Below, piece by piece: positions 1 to 8,938 of a DNA stretch of 64,000 nucleotides. This DNA is from Rossellomorea aquimaris (lineage in GTDB: Bacteria; Bacillota; Bacilli; Bacillales; Fictibacillaceae): the NCBI GenBank assembly GCA_020524245.1, contig JAIVLN010000002.1, positions 124,001 through 188,000 of the forward strand, in the 5' to 3' direction. Below the pieces are notes generated by a model that did no database searches, was not told where the DNA came from, and saw nothing but the letters and a program-made list of their open reading frames with translations. Made by a program: the position numbers and the translations under genes. Position 1 is the first letter of the stretch. Every line of letters begins with the position of its first letter.

Positions 1-733
1 CACCTACTCGGTCGGATATGTGTCTTACAACCCCTAGATCATGTGAGATGAACAAATATGTCAGGTTGAACTCATCTTGGAGATCTTCCATCAAGTTGAT
101 AATCTGCGCTTGAATGGATACGTCCAGAGCAGATACAGGTTCATCCGCAATCATCAATTCAGGGTTCAAGGCCAATGCTCGGGCAATCCCGATTCTCTGA
201 CGTTGTCCTCCAGAGAATTCATGCGGATAACGATTGGCGTAGGATGGATCGAGTCCAACAGTATTTAGTAGGTCCTCTACTTTCTCCTTCCGTTCACCCT
301 GACCGCCGATCTGGTGTGTCTTCAAAGGTTCCATGATGCTTGTTTCAAGGGTCTTTCTTGGGTTTAACGAAGCAAATGGATCCTGGAATATCATCTGCAT
401 TTCACGTCTGACCGACTTTCTGAGATCACCTTCACTAACAGAGGTAATATCCTGATTGTTGAAATGAATACTGCCTTCAGTAGGCTTGTACAACCGGATA
501 ATCGTTCGTCCAAGGGTGGATTTCCCACAGCCGGACTCTCCAACAATACCGAGTGTTTCCCCTTTTTTCATTTTGAATGAGATGCCGTCAACGGCTTTTA
601 CATGACCGACCGTCTTTTGCATGATCCCAGCTTTGATAGGGAAATGCATTTTCAGGTTCGAAACTTCTAGAATCGTTTCGGAAACAGATCCTTTCTGCTG
701 ATCAACGGTGAGAGTATTGGTCCTTCCTTGCAT
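1..733 (-). CDS. appF: Oligopeptide ABC transporter ATP-binding protein AppF (partial, C-terminus off the left edge)
   Basis: Second ATPase of an oligopeptide/dipeptide permease; it hydrolyses ATP on the cytoplasmic face to drive peptide uptake. Reading leftward from the ATG at 731-733, 244 codons are visible before the window ends. Seen: Walker A GESGCGKST, Q-loop MIFQDPFASLNP, ABC signature FSGGQRQR, Walker B LMIADEPVSALD and H-loop ISHDLG. The oligopeptide-specific C-terminal tail is missing only because the window stops. The start lies 32 bases inside the end of the upstream appD, so the two are translationally coupled. The order D then F matches the B. subtilis app operon (appDFABC); the binding protein and permeases would then lie to the left. 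OppF or DppF is an alternative name, since family sequence alone cannot fix the substrate. Confidence 0.88.
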   Translation of the reverse strand, partial: MQGRTNTLTVDQQKGSVSETILEVSNLKMHFPIKAGIMQKTVGHVKAVDGISFKMKKGETLGIVGESGCGKSTLGRTIIRLYKPTEGSIHFNNQDITSVSEGDLRKSVRREMQMIFQDPFASLNPRKTLETSIMEPLKTHQIGGQGERKEKVEDLLNTVGLDPSYANRYPHEFSGGQRQRIGIARALALNPELMIADEPVSALDVSIQAQIINLMEDLQDEFNLTYLFISHDLGVVRHISDRVG

Positions 734-1721
734 GTTCAGCCCCCTTTTCCTCATCTTCATACAAGAAACAACGGACCGTTCTTGTACCATACTTTTTCTG
801 TAATAGTTGAGGTTCTTCTTTAAAACATCGATCGAAAGCATGCGTACAACGTGGTGCGAATCGGCATCCTTCTGGCATCTGGTCAGGTGTCGGAACATTT
901 CCTTTAATCGGATTCAACCTTCCGATTTCTGCATCGATATCGGGTACAGATTCGACCAGTCCTTGCGTATATGGATGGAGGGGTTCCTCAAACAAATCGT
1001 CTACACTTGCTTGTTCTACAATTTGTCCTGCATACATGACGATCACTCGTTCAGCCAGTTCCGATACGACCCCCAGGTCATGTGTAATTAACAAGATCGA
1101 CGTATTCACTTTTTTCGATAAATCTTTCATCAGGTCTAGAATTTGTGCTTGGATGGTTACATCAAGTGCTGTGGTAGGTTCATCTGCTATAAGTAGTTTT
1201 GGATCACAACTCATTGCCATGGCAATCATGACACGTTGTCTCATTCCGCCAGATAAACGGTGTGGGTAATCTGAGATGATGGATTCCGCTCTCGGTATTC
1301 CGACAAGCTTGAGGAGTTCTATCGCTTGTTGGACGGCTTTCTTCCGAGGCAGCCGTTTGTGGTATGTAATAACTTCTGTAATCTGTTCACCGATGGTAAG
1401 TACGGGATTCAAGGAGGTCATCGGTTCTTGGAAGATCATCGAGATGTCATTCCCCCGGATCTTACACATTTCATTTTCGGTGTAACGGACCAGATTCTTG
1501 CCTTCTAAGTGGATCTCGCCTTCAACGATTTTTCCATAAGGCGCAGGTACGAGCCGCATGATGGAAAGTGAGGTCATGCTCTTTCCGCAACCAGATTCTC
1601 CAACTAGAGCTACGGTCTCCCCTCTTTTGATGGCAAAATCGACTCCATCTACAGCTTTTATGGTCTTTTTTTTGTCGAAAAAATAGGTCTTTAGATTTTC
1701 GACGCGTAGTAACTCTTCCAA
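702..1721 (-). CDS. appD: Oligopeptide ABC transporter ATP-binding protein AppD
   Basis: First ATPase of the peptide permease, 339 aa, the usual length for OppD/AppD. Walker A GESGCGKSM is at about residues 41-49, signature LSGGMRQR at about 155-162, Walker B LLIADEPTTALD just after, and the H-loop ITHDLG near 210. The C-terminal oligopeptide-transporter extension has the typical cysteines (EGCRFAPRC and a later C). The N-terminus (LLRVENLKTYF) and the tail (TVRCFLYE) are close to what I recall of B. subtilis AppD. The start has a GGGGG Shine-Dalgarno just upstream. It is the first gene of its operon and overlaps appF. Substrate range cannot be read from the sequence. Confidence 0.9.
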   Translation of the reverse strand: MEELLRVENLKTYFFDKKKTIKAVDGVDFAIKRGETVALVGESGCGKSMTSLSIMRLVPAPYGKIVEGEIHLEGKNLVRYTENEMCKIRGNDISMIFQEPMTSLNPVLTIGEQITEVITYHKRLPRKKAVQQAIELLKLVGIPRAESIISDYPHRLSGGMRQRVMIAMAMSCDPKLLIADEPTTALDVTIQAQILDLMKDLSKKVNTSILLITHDLGVVSELAERVIVMYAGQIVEQASVDDLFEEPLHPYTQGLVESVPDIDAEIGRLNPIKGNVPTPDQMPEGCRFAPRCTHAFDRCFKEEPQLLQKKYGTRTVRCFLYEDEEKGAEHARKDQYSHR

Positions 1722-1797
1722 TCAAGCCCCCCCTTTAGTATGAGCGACTAGAAGCTCATTGTGTGAACTTTTTATATTTTTTGAATTATTTTAAAAC

Positions 1798-1826
1798 ATT
1801 ATAAAATTATACTTTAGAACATTCAA
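1798..1826 (-). promoter_or_regulatory. Probable sigma-A promoter of the app operon
   Basis: On the minus strand TTGAAT (1821-1826) and TATAAT (1798-1803) are separated by 17 bp, a close match to the sigma-A consensus, about 75 bp upstream of the appD start. The 275-bp gap also holds the terminator of the upstream MFS gene, so the app genes need their own promoter. Confidence 0.65.
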
Positions 1827-1946
1827 GATGTTTTTCGAATAAATTTAAACAAAATGTAATTTTTGACATAAAACTTTCAGCGATGGAGTCGAAATTTCTC
1901 TTTTATACCAAGCGATAGACGCGATTTTGTGACAAAATAAAAAAAC

Positions 1947-1980
1947 ACGAAAAAAGACGCAAAAATTTATTTTGCGCCTT
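1947..1980 (-). terminator. Terminator downstream of the MFS gene
   Basis: On the minus strand GGCGCAAAA and TTTTGCGTC form a 9-bp stem, followed by a run of T. It lies just past the stop codon of the MFS transporter. Confidence 0.7.
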
Positions 1981-1996
1981 GTGCATGGTTCGACAT

Positions 1997-3235
1997 TTAT
2001 TTTGAAATAGCGACAGGGTTCTTCTTTATCCTGTCGTTTTCAGATACGTTTCGAATGAGAAGGAACGTAACGAAAACGAAGGAACTGATTCCGAAGCTGA
2101 TCACCATCATTTTGAAACCGATCGTATCGAGGAATAACCCAGTCAGAAGCATTAAAGCCTGGAAAATGATATTATCTACCATTCCTTTTATCGAGAAGAA
2201 TCGTCCATGATATTCAGATGGAACATCCGTCTGGAATATCGTCGTTACTACCGGGAATAGTGTGCCAGCTGCAAGACCGAAGATACCGAACGAAATGACG
2301 GACATGATTTGTTGGTCAGCGAACACGAGAGACAGCTGTGCTGCCGCAATGATAAATGTTATTCCGAGCATATAGGAAAGCTTCGGGTTTTCTTTGAAGA
2401 ATCGATTTGCGATGAATGTCCCTAAGAATACACAGAGTCCTTCTGTCGTATATAAGATCCCTTTAATCCCCGGATTATTCTGTAACTCGCTAATCTCGAT
2501 AACCATCAAGTTGAATCCGGCAATAAACAAAAACGCCGGTATTAATACGAAGATTCCGTTTACGACCATCCTTTGATTACGTACGACTGGATAAAGATCC
2601 TTCAATGTACTGATAAAGTTCTCTTTCTTCTTTTTCTCGTCAGTCTTCTTCACATTTTCCTCAACGTGGATGAAGAAGGTTGCAATCAATAAGATGACGT
2701 AAGAAATAAGAGTGACAGTATAAAGAGAGAATAATGACATTCCGACCAACATGACCCCGCCTAGTGCTGTCCCTACGATTCTTGCCCCGGTGAAGATGTT
2801 GACATGAACACTGTTTGCAGCAAGAAGTTGATCCTTCTTGACGATGAGCGGCATCATTGTTTGCATCGCTGGATTAGAGAATGTCCCAGAGATTCCAATC
2901 ACAAATGTATAAATGAGCATCCACCATACCGAATTCGTTGCAATCGCTAAATACATGAACAATATGGCGACACATCGTGCAAACCCTGCATAAATCAAAA
3001 TGTTCCGTTTGTTACTCCTGTCGATCACTCTTCCTGCCATCGGCGCCAAGAAAATTCCAACAAGAAATCCTGCTAGAATAATCAAAGCTTGCAGGAATGA
3101 GGACTCCACATTTTTTTGTAAAAATTCAAGATTCCCAATGATTCCAACCCAAAGCCCCATACTTGAAACCGCCAGACCAAACATCAGAAGTAAGAAGTTC
3201 CGGTTTCTCCACACTTTTTTTCGATCCCCTCTCAC
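1997..3235 (-). CDS. MFS transporter (MFS_3 / efflux type)
   Basis: Predicted 12-TM major facilitator, 412 aa. After a basic N-terminus (RGDRKKVWRN) come hydrophobic segments with small-residue packing. The loop between TM2 and TM3 carries the MFS signature in the form GRVIDRSNKRN. The general look is that of the MFS_3 group (macrolide and siderophore exporters), in which substrates are rarely known. It is a single-gene unit with its own terminator. The substrate is not predictable. A role in efflux is an inference from the family. Confidence 0.85.
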   Translation of the reverse strand: MRGDRKKVWRNRNFLLLMFGLAVSSMGLWVGIIGNLEFLQKNVESSFLQALIILAGFLVGIFLAPMAGRVIDRSNKRNILIYAGFARCVAILFMYLAIATNSVWWMLIYTFVIGISGTFSNPAMQTMMPLIVKKDQLLAANSVHVNIFTGARIVGTALGGVMLVGMSLFSLYTVTLISYVILLIATFFIHVEENVKKTDEKKKKENFISTLKDLYPVVRNQRMVVNGIFVLIPAFLFIAGFNLMVIEISELQNNPGIKGILYTTEGLCVFLGTFIANRFFKENPKLSYMLGITFIIAAAQLSLVFADQQIMSVISFGIFGLAAGTLFPVVTTIFQTDVPSEYHGRFFSIKGMVDNIIFQALMLLTGLFLDTIGFKMMVISFGISSFVFVTFLLIRNVSENDRIKKNPVAISK

Positions 3236-3322
3236 CCGAAAAAATATTTCGAGCCTCTAAATATATTTCTATTATAAAATGAAATGAACGCCAATGCACT
3301 CATTTTGATGAGGGTTTCCATT

Positions 3323-3356
3323 AAAAAATGGGGTGAGCTTCTTAAGCCACCCCATT
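3323..3356 (-). terminator. Terminator of the acidic lipoprotein gene
   Basis: Minus strand: AATGGGGTG and CACCCCATT pair with an internal GGCTT/AAGCT pairing, followed by TTTTTT. Confidence 0.75.
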
Positions 3357-3362
3357 GCAGAA

Positions 3363-3557
3363 TTATCCTTCGTTGTTTTCCCCGTTTTCGCCGCCTTCTT
3401 CAGGCATCTCTTCATCAGCTGGTTCCTGTTCTTCTTCAGCAGGTTCTTGTTCTTCTGTTGGTTCTTGCTCCTCTTCGCCACCACCAGCACATCCAAACAA
3501 CAAACCTAAAGAAAGAACCGCTGACATACAAGCAAATAAGTATTTTTTCCAGTTCAT
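3363..3557 (-). CDS. Small acidic lipoprotein
   Basis: 64-aa protein exported and probably lipid-anchored. The signal peptide (MNWKKYLFACMSAVLSLG) leads to a lipobox LLFGC, with lipidated Cys at about residue 23. After two glycines the mature part is almost purely acidic, with tandem variants of EEQEPTEE, EEQEPAEE and EEQEPADE, and ends in Gly/Glu/Asn. It has no recognisable domain and looks like intrinsically disordered surface polyanion. AGGAGGGG precedes the ATG at good spacing and a terminator follows, so the gene is real. Function unknown; calcium or cation binding would be speculation. Confidence 0.8.
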   Translation of the reverse strand: MNWKKYLFACMSAVLSLGLLFGCAGGGEEEQEPTEEQEPAEEEQEPADEEMPEEGGENGENNEG

Positions 3558-3700
3558 GTTCCACCCCTCCTTTCATCTAGCATTTCCATTAGGCTTTCCT
3601 TCATTTTAGGAACTATGCATTTACAAATTGATTTAACCTTTTCGGAAATAATGTTAATCTTTTATCAAGTGAGGTTTACATATTGAAGGGAGCCTTTTCA

Positions 3701-5722
3701 TTGAGTAGAAAGACAATACATCGATCTGTGTGTCCACTCGATTGCCCGGATACATGCAGCTTGCATGTCGAAACCGAAAACGGAAAAATCACGAATGTGA
3801 CTGGTAATCCAGATCACCCTGTTACCAAAGGACTGATTTGTCATAAGGTCCGTAAAATGCCTGAAAGAGTCAATGACCCAGAACGGATCCTATATCCACT
3901 TAAGAGAGTTGGATCGAAGGGGGATTTCTCATTCCAACGAATTACTTGGGATGAAGCTTACAGGGAGATGACTCAACGCTTTCATCACATCATTTCTCAA
4001 TTTGGAGCAAATGCTATTTTGCCATACAGCTTCTTCGGAAACATGGGGATTGTGAACAGTGAAGGAATGGACAGACGTTTCTTTAATCGGCTTGGATCCC
4101 GGAAGCTCGCCAGGACTATTTGTAATGCGGCTGGTGCTGAAGGATATCATTGGACGATGGGGAAATCTGCGGGTATCGACCCGGAAGATACCGTCCATTC
4201 GAAGTTGATCGTCATCTGGGGCTGTAACTTGATCAGTACGAACTTGCATCAAGTCGTTTATGCCAACAAGGCGAGAAAAAACGGTGCAAAGATCGTCGTC
4301 ATCGATGTCCATCGCAATCGAACGGCGAAATGGGCGGATCATTTTTTCCAAATCAAGCCTGGATCAGATGATGTACTAGCATACGGAATCATACATTTGT
4401 TGATCGAGAACGGTTGGACTGATACGTCCTTTATGGACCGATATACGGAAGGTTTTGAAGCATTGCAACAACGTGTGAAAGAATATACACCTGAAGTCGT
4501 CTCTGAAAAGACGGGGCTAACGATAGATGAAATTCTTAAATTAAGTAAAATGTACGGTACAATCTCTCCTACCTTCATCCGGATCGGAAATGGGTTGCAG
4601 CATCATGTGAATGGAGCGGCAGTTACTCAAGCGATCTCCAGTCTTCCTGCAATTACTGGTCAATGGGGAAAACTGGGTGGTGGTGCTCTTAAAGGAAATT
4701 CAGGATACGCGGAATGGAACACCGAAAAACTACAACGTCCGGATCTCCACCAGAATCCTGAAGCAACGACTACGAACATGAATCAGTTGGGAAGAGCACT
4801 TCTTGATGATCAAAATCCAATCAAAGCGTTATTCGTTTATAACTGCAATCCGGCCCAAGTAGCACCCAATCAGAATCTTGTCCGTAAAGGATTGCTCCGG
4901 GAGGACTTATTCACTGTCGTCCATGACTTGTTTCTGACAGATAGTTGCCGTTATGCAGATATCGTATTACCAGCGACTAGTCACTTTGAAAACCTGGACA
5001 TCTATAAATCCTACTGGCACCTGTATGTCCAATTGAATGAACCTACGATAGAACCAATGGGCGAGTGCAAGTCTAACTTTACCCTTTTCAAAGAATTGGC
5101 CGCACATATGGGGTTTGATGATGCTTGTTTTCAAGATACAGAAGAGGATATGATCCGAGATGGGCTGGATAACCCAGAGAGTCCTTACTTGGATGGTTTA
5201 ACCTACGAAACGTTACGAGATCAAGGCTGGGTGAAACTGAATCTTAATAAGAGTACATCTGTACCTGAAAAAATCCATACTCCGTCCGGTAAAATCAGGT
5301 TAGATCATCGTTTTGCCCCTGGTGAGCGTGAAGCACAAGTTAATAGCCGTTTCCCACTTCAGTTGATTTCTGGACCGAATCATCAGTTTATCAATTCGAC
5401 TTTCAGCAATCAGAAGAGTCTGCAAGCACTGGAGAAACCGGTAGTCTATATCCATCCTGAAGATGCACGCATTCGAAATATCGAATCCGGGAAGATGGTA
5501 GAAGTCTTCAATGAGCTCGGTAGAGTCCGAATGAGAGCAGAAGTGACGGAGGATGTGAAGGAAAGTCTGATCATTACACAAGGATTGTGGTGGGATGATG
5601 AGGAAAACGATCGGTATTCCATTAATCATTTAACCCCGGACGTCCTCTCCGATGCTGGTGGTGGTGCAACTTTCTTCAATTGTTTCGTAGATGTGAAAAT
5701 TTACAACAATTTACCTGAATAA
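3701..5722 (+). CDS. Molybdopterin oxidoreductase, YoaE-like
   Basis: About 673 aa, DMSO-reductase superfamily, bis-MGD cofactor. The N-terminal 4Fe-4S motif is CPLDCPDTC (C11, C15, C19) with a fourth Cys in GLICHKV near residue 47, typical of formate-dehydrogenase-like enzymes. The molybdopterin-binding core follows, then a C-terminal Molydop_binding domain beginning around [12 protein letters not shown]. There is no twin-arginine signal, so it is cytoplasmic. It resembles B. subtilis YoaE in length and layout. Two TTG starts are possible. The one at 3701 has AAGGGAG 8 bp upstream and is preferred; the one at 3683 has only GTGAGG. No partner subunit is encoded nearby. The substrate is unknown; formate, thiosulfate or other small oxo-acceptors are family possibilities. 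Confidence 0.87.
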   Translation: MSRKTIHRSVCPLDCPDTCSLHVETENGKITNVTGNPDHPVTKGLICHKVRKMPERVNDPERILYPLKRVGSKGDFSFQRITWDEAYREMTQRFHHIISQFGANAILPYSFFGNMGIVNSEGMDRRFFNRLGSRKLARTICNAAGAEGYHWTMGKSAGIDPEDTVHSKLIVIWGCNLISTNLHQVVYANKARKNGAKIVVIDVHRNRTAKWADHFFQIKPGSDDVLAYGIIHLLIENGWTDTSFMDRYTEGFEALQQRVKEYTPEVVSEKTGLTIDEILKLSKMYGTISPTFIRIGNGLQHHVNGAAVTQAISSLPAITGQWGKLGGGALKGNSGYAEWNTEKLQRPDLHQNPEATTTNMNQLGRALLDDQNPIKALFVYNCNPAQVAPNQNLVRKGLLREDLFTVVHDLFLTDSCRYADIVLPATSHFENLDIYKSYWHLYVQLNEPTIEPMGECKSNFTLFKELAAHMGFDDACFQDTEEDMIRDGLDNPESPYLDGLTYETLRDQGWVKLNLNKSTSVPEKIHTPSGKIRLDHRFAPGEREAQVNSRFPLQLISGPNHQFINSTFSNQKSLQALEKPVVYIHPEDARIRNIESGKMVEVFNELGRVRMRAEVTEDVKESLIITQGLWWDDEENDRYSINHLTPDVLSDAGGGATFFNCFVDVKIYNNLPE

Positions 5723-5745
5723 AAAATAGAAGGGGTAAAATACTG
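5716..5745 (+). promoter_or_regulatory. Sigma-G-like promoter of the SASP gene
   Basis: TGAATA (5716-5721) and AATACTG (5739-5745) with a 17-bp spacer match the sigma-G consensus (TGAATA / CATACTA), as expected for a spore SASP gene. The -35 element overlaps the stop codon of the preceding oxidoreductase gene. Confidence 0.6.
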
Positions 5746-5799
5746 AGTTTAAGAGGGGAAATTTCCCTTTTAAACGTCCAATTGAAGGAGGCAATCTTC

Positions 5800-5994
5800 A
5801 TGGCACAAGAAAGCAACCAATTAGTGGTTCCTCGTGCACAAGCCGCAATCGATCAAATGAAAGCTGAGATATGTTCCGAGTTTGGAGTTCAACTTGGTCC
5901 TGAAACAACCTCTCGCGCGAACGGATCTGTTGGTGGAGAGATTACAAAGCGACTTGTTCAGATGGCTCAACAGCAATTAGGCGGGGGAAGATAA
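5800..5994 (+). CDS. Alpha/beta-type small acid-soluble spore protein
   Basis: 64-aa SASP that coats DNA in the forespore, protects it from UV and heat, and is degraded by the GPR protease at germination. Seen: [20 protein letters not shown], then the GPR-site region with SEFGVQLG, then [19 protein letters not shown], the second conserved SASP block. The usual Ala of the GPR-site motif (IASEFGV) is Cys here (ICSEFGV), a mild oddity. The start at 5800 is set by GAAGGAGG 9 bp upstream and by family alignment; an in-frame TTG at 5782 precedes the RBS. A terminator follows. Expression is expected only in the developing spore. Confidence 0.95.
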   Translation: MAQESNQLVVPRAQAAIDQMKAEICSEFGVQLGPETTSRANGSVGGEITKRLVQMAQQQLGGGR

Positions 5995-6009
5995 ATCATC
6001 ACCCGGGAT

Positions 6010-6056
6010 AAAAGAGGTTGACCAACATGCGTTTGGCCAATCTCTTTTCTATTTTT
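6010..6056 (+). terminator. Terminator of the SASP gene
   Basis: AAAGAGGTTGACCAA and TTTGGCCAATCTCTTTT form a long stem around CATGCG, followed by a T-rich stretch. Confidence 0.8.
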
Positions 6057-6082
6057 CCAGTATGTACGGAGGTGGCTTTACC

Positions 6083-6334
6083 TTGAAAGCCGAAAAGCGA
6101 GAATACAATGAAATGAGCCGGGCCATCGATCGAGTGTCAGAAGGTCTTGACTCCATTATAGAAATGTATAATGAAATCGAAGAAGATAAGCCGATCATCA
6201 AGCTCGATGATCAAGTCCTTTCCAATCTTGAAGAAGCGAAAGAAAAGTATGGCGAGGATTTTATCGATAAAAAACTGAACAATTTGATCAAAGAAGCCTT
6301 ATCCTGGCTCGATGCACCTGCAGAAGAAGAGTAG
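6083..6334 (+). CDS. Hypothetical small helical acidic protein
   Basis: About 83 aa, no recognised domain. It is charged and probably alpha-helical (EMSRAIDRVSEGLDSIIEMY, then LEEAKEKYGEDFIDKKLNNL) and ends in an acidic tail. No signal peptide or TM segment, so cytoplasmic. The TTG at 6083 has GGAGGTGG 7 bp upstream and is the probable start; the ATG at 6062 would place the RBS inside the coding region. It stands alone between the SASP terminator and a bidirectional terminator. Function unknown. Confidence 0.7.
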   Translation: MKAEKREYNEMSRAIDRVSEGLDSIIEMYNEIEEDKPIIKLDDQVLSNLEEAKEKYGEDFIDKKLNNLIKEALSWLDAPAEEE

Positions 6335-6424
6335 CTCTATGTCATATTCTGAAGCAAATTACCCAGGAAATAGGTCGTTATCTTGTCGGTTCTTGGAAAA
6401 AAGCTCAGAATTCAGTCCTATTTC

Positions 6425-6464
6425 CATATAAAAAGGCTGCCTCAAAAATTTGAGACAGCCTTTG
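6425..6464. terminator. Bidirectional terminator
   Basis: AAAGGCTGCCTCAAA and TTTGAGACAGCCTTT form a strong stem between convergent genes, with A-rich and T-rich flanks on both sides. The preceding stretch from 6335 holds nothing else I can identify. Confidence 0.75.
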
Positions 6465-6505
6465 CTCATTTAAATCATTGTTTATGATTTACTCAATATG
6501 CCAGT

Positions 6506-6625
6506 TCATTCATTCGTAGTTTCCTTCGTTTCCATATAGAAGCCGCATTCAGGACATGTTTTCTTTGTTTCCAGTTCAATCGAATATTCGATCCACTCAC
6601 ATTCTTCACATATGTATTCAAACAT
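6506..6625 (-). CDS. Small zinc-ribbon protein
   Basis: 39-aa protein with two CxxC pairs, CEEC (residues 6-9) and CPEC (27-30), the signature of a minimal zinc ribbon. The N-terminus is MFEYICEECEWIEYSIE and the protein ends in TKETTNE. GGGAGG lies 9 bp before the ATG. Such orphan zinc-ribbon peptides are common in Bacillaceae. The role is unknown; nucleic-acid or protein binding is inferred only from the fold. Confidence 0.75.
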   Translation of the reverse strand: MFEYICEECEWIEYSIELETKKTCPECGFYMETKETTNE

Positions 6626-6776
6626 GCCTATTAGCCTCCCATCGTCAAGCCTAATTGTTTTCATTATAACGTAATTTGTATAATTTTGGATCTCTTTTTT
6701 TCAGGGTTCTTAAAGGTCATCCACCATCCATGTAGAATAAAAGGACAACGAGAAAAGTTCTGGGAGGTACACACAG

Positions 6777-7235
6777 ATGAAAGACATTACCTATACGATT
6801 GAGATACAAGCGCCCATTGAGACCGTGTTCCACTGTATCAATGACAATGAGAAACAGAAAATCTGGATGGAAGGCCTCCAAGAGACAAAATATCCTGAAG
6901 GATTAGATCTTGATAATCCCATCGGAACGAAATTCATTCAAAAGATTAAAGAAGGTGGACGAGTGATAGAGTACAAAGGCGAAGTCATCGCTTATGATGA
7001 ACCTACCTTGTGTGCCGTTCAAATTGGTAACAACAGTTTTTCTGTCAAAGCATTCTATGAGTTGAGCAAAACCGAAGAAGGAACAAGACTGGATTACCGG
7101 GCAGAAATGGGTACAGCCAATCTACTGACAAAAGTAATGGGCTTCCTATTCAGTGGAATGACGAAACGTATCCTTCACAAACAGATGATGAATCTGAAAC
7201 GATTGTCGGAGCAAGAAGCGTACGTAAACGTATGA
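6777..7235 (+). CDS. SRPBCC-family protein (polyketide cyclase / START-like fold)
   Basis: 152 aa, a single helix-grip domain. It begins DITYTIEIQAPIETVFHCIND, the classic SRPBCC entry (beta strand, then a P-x-x-x-V-F helix). A central strand set (VIEYKGEVIAYDEP) follows, and the C-terminal long helix covers the ligand pocket. Members bind hydrophobic ligands or catalyse lyase/cyclase reactions. Which applies here cannot be told. GGGAGG precedes the start and a terminator follows directly, so it is monocistronic. Confidence 0.85.
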   Translation: MKDITYTIEIQAPIETVFHCINDNEKQKIWMEGLQETKYPEGLDLDNPIGTKFIQKIKEGGRVIEYKGEVIAYDEPTLCAVQIGNNSFSVKAFYELSKTEEGTRLDYRAEMGTANLLTKVMGFLFSGMTKRILHKQMMNLKRLSEQEAYVNV

Positions 7236-7237
7236 CA

Positions 7238-7266
7238 AACTGTTGAGCAATTCAACAGTTTTTTTT
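7238..7266 (+). terminator. Terminator of the SRPBCC gene
   Basis: AACTGTTGA and TCAACAGTT around GCAAT, then seven T. It lies ahead of the arylamine N-acetyltransferase and shows that any start for that gene upstream of 7266 is wrong. Confidence 0.85.
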
Positions 7267-7323
7267 ACACTTAAAGAAAGTATTGAACACATGCATCATG
7301 TTAATCCACAAAAGGAGGTCATC

Positions 7324-8154
7324 GTGAAGACATTTCAGCAGCCACTCAGCACCACGACCATTGATCGATATTTGAAAATCTTGAGGGTACAAGAAGAGAG
7401 CCTGAGTTTGCCTTACTTGAAATCTCTGATCCGTGCTCACCTCCATACGATTCCTTATGAAAATTTCAGTAAATTCTATTATGCCCAGACCCTCCAGGAG
7501 AGAGGTTCCTACATACCAAGTACGGATGAATTCCTTTTGCGTCATATGGAGTATGGTTGGGGCGGAACTTGCTATCCATTGAATATCCATTTTTCAAAAT
7601 TACTGCGATCAATCGGCTATGATTGTTCCCTTGTACGCGTCGATGAAGGTCACATTGCCATTCAGGTCCAATTCAACCAGGTCAACTACTATGTGGATGT
7701 CGGTTACGGCTGCCCCCTGTTCAATCCGATCAGTTTACCATCTGAAGGTCTATACAAGTTTCGCAAACTGGGTGAAGAAGTGATTTTCCGCAAACTCGAG
7801 GAGCAACAATACTTGATTGACAGACATGCGGACGGAAAATCATTCGTGAAGAAAGAAATCGACTGGCAGCCTCTCTCGCTTGTAGATTTCACTGAAGATA
7901 TCAATAACTCGCACTTGGACGTAGCTGACAACAAAGTTATGCGCAGATTAAGTGCAACCATATTCAAACCGAGATATTGTTATTACTTAAACAACGAGAC
8001 GATCACTCGGAAAAATGAATATACGAAGGAAGTCTCTCACTTCAAGAATCGTTACGACTGGTCGAGGAAAGTGAAGCAGATCTTTGGAATTGAAGAAGAC
8101 ATCGCATTAGATGCAGCAGATTATTTAGAGCAGCGTGGGGTTCAGCTATTTTAG
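7324..8154 (+). CDS. Arylamine N-acetyltransferase
   Basis: 276-aa NAT enzyme that transfers acetyl from acetyl-CoA to arylamines or hydrazines, cytoplasmic. The catalytic triad is visible: Cys83 in GWGGTCYPLN, His110 in EGHIAIQV and Asp125 in YVDVGYG, at the spacing usual for the family. The family motif is normally RGGxCxExN; here the conserved Glu is Leu (CYPLN), as in some Bacillus paralogues. The start is GTG at 7324 with AAAGGAGG just upstream; an upstream in-frame TTG lies inside the previous terminator. Physiological role in bacilli is unclear; detoxification is the usual inference. Confidence 0.9.
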   Translation: MKTFQQPLSTTTIDRYLKILRVQEESLSLPYLKSLIRAHLHTIPYENFSKFYYAQTLQERGSYIPSTDEFLLRHMEYGWGGTCYPLNIHFSKLLRSIGYDCSLVRVDEGHIAIQVQFNQVNYYVDVGYGCPLFNPISLPSEGLYKFRKLGEEVIFRKLEEQQYLIDRHADGKSFVKKEIDWQPLSLVDFTEDINNSHLDVADNKVMRRLSATIFKPRYCYYLNNETITRKNEYTKEVSHFKNRYDWSRKVKQIFGIEEDIALDAADYLEQRGVQLF

Positions 8155-8321
8155 AACATCCAATGGCCTATAGCCAATACGAATGCATGATAAAGGAATT
8201 ATTTTTACAAAAAACAAAGGAAAAATCGTTATCCTTATCGTATATTAAGACAATATTAATCATATTGTGGCAATCATTATTCCGTTCTTCAAAATAGGCT
8301 AGTTACGAAGGAGAGATTCAT

Positions 8322-8879
8322 ATGGATGCAATACCATTCAACATGAATTTCCATATTGACCGGAACTTACGTGAACAGCCAGAAGATCTCGAGGATATGA
8401 AGCGTGGGATTCGTTTTTGGCGTGACCAACTTGAGACGACAGAACCGTTATCCTTAAAAGCTCTACTGAACGGTCGTATCGGGGTTTTCTCAAGGATTGT
8501 AAAGGACTTGGATGAAAGTGAAAGGCGACTTCGTTCGGCCATTGAACAACATGACATCCTGCAGGACCATAAGCAAATTTTCGTGAACCAATTACGTCTA
8601 GCTCATACATATCAATGGAAAAAAGAGTTTACAAAAGCAAACCAGATGTTCAATGAATTGATGATGAAATTGCATAAGAACCCCCTTTATCAAGATTACA
8701 AAGATTTCCTTTATCAGCATTATGCAAAATGTAAGTTCGATGAAGGAAAATACGACGCTGCTTATTCCCTTTTCCAAGTTGCGTTAAGAGTAAGGATTGA
8801 CAAAGGGAATTATCAATTGATTCGCTCCACGGAAACTTGTATCAACCGATGCAAGGAACTACGACAAGTTCCAAGATGA
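8322..8879 (+). CDS. Tetratricopeptide-like helical-repeat protein
   Basis: 185 aa, all helical. Repeated helix pairs can be seen at about 85-120 (VNQLRLAHTYQWKKEFTKAN) and 125-165 (FLYQHYAKCKFDEGKYDAAY), with the A/G/Y spacing of TPR motifs. No catalytic motif, signal peptide or TM segment. AAGGAGAG precedes the ATG and a strong terminator follows. TPR proteins are scaffolds, so a partner is needed to guess function and none is adjacent. The 165 bp upstream is AT-rich; I see no clear regulatory motif in it. Confidence 0.75.
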   Translation: MDAIPFNMNFHIDRNLREQPEDLEDMKRGIRFWRDQLETTEPLSLKALLNGRIGVFSRIVKDLDESERRLRSAIEQHDILQDHKQIFVNQLRLAHTYQWKKEFTKANQMFNELMMKLHKNPLYQDYKDFLYQHYAKCKFDEGKYDAAYSLFQVALRVRIDKGNYQLIRSTETCINRCKELRQVPR

Positions 8880-8888
8880 AAGGAAAAC

Positions 8889-8938
8889 AAAAAGCTGACC
8901 TGACGGATTCACCATCAGGTCAGCTTCTTTCTTTTTTT
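8889..8938. terminator. Bidirectional terminator
   Basis: AAGCTGACCTGA and TCAGGTCAGCTT pair around an 11-base loop. A-run on the left, T-run on the right. It serves the TPR gene and the convergent amidase gene. Confidence 0.85.

Noticed and set aside
7243-7323. N-terminal extension of the arylamine N-acetyltransferase
   Set aside because: It would start inside the preceding gene's terminator; GTG 7324 has a strong RBS and gives the normal length.
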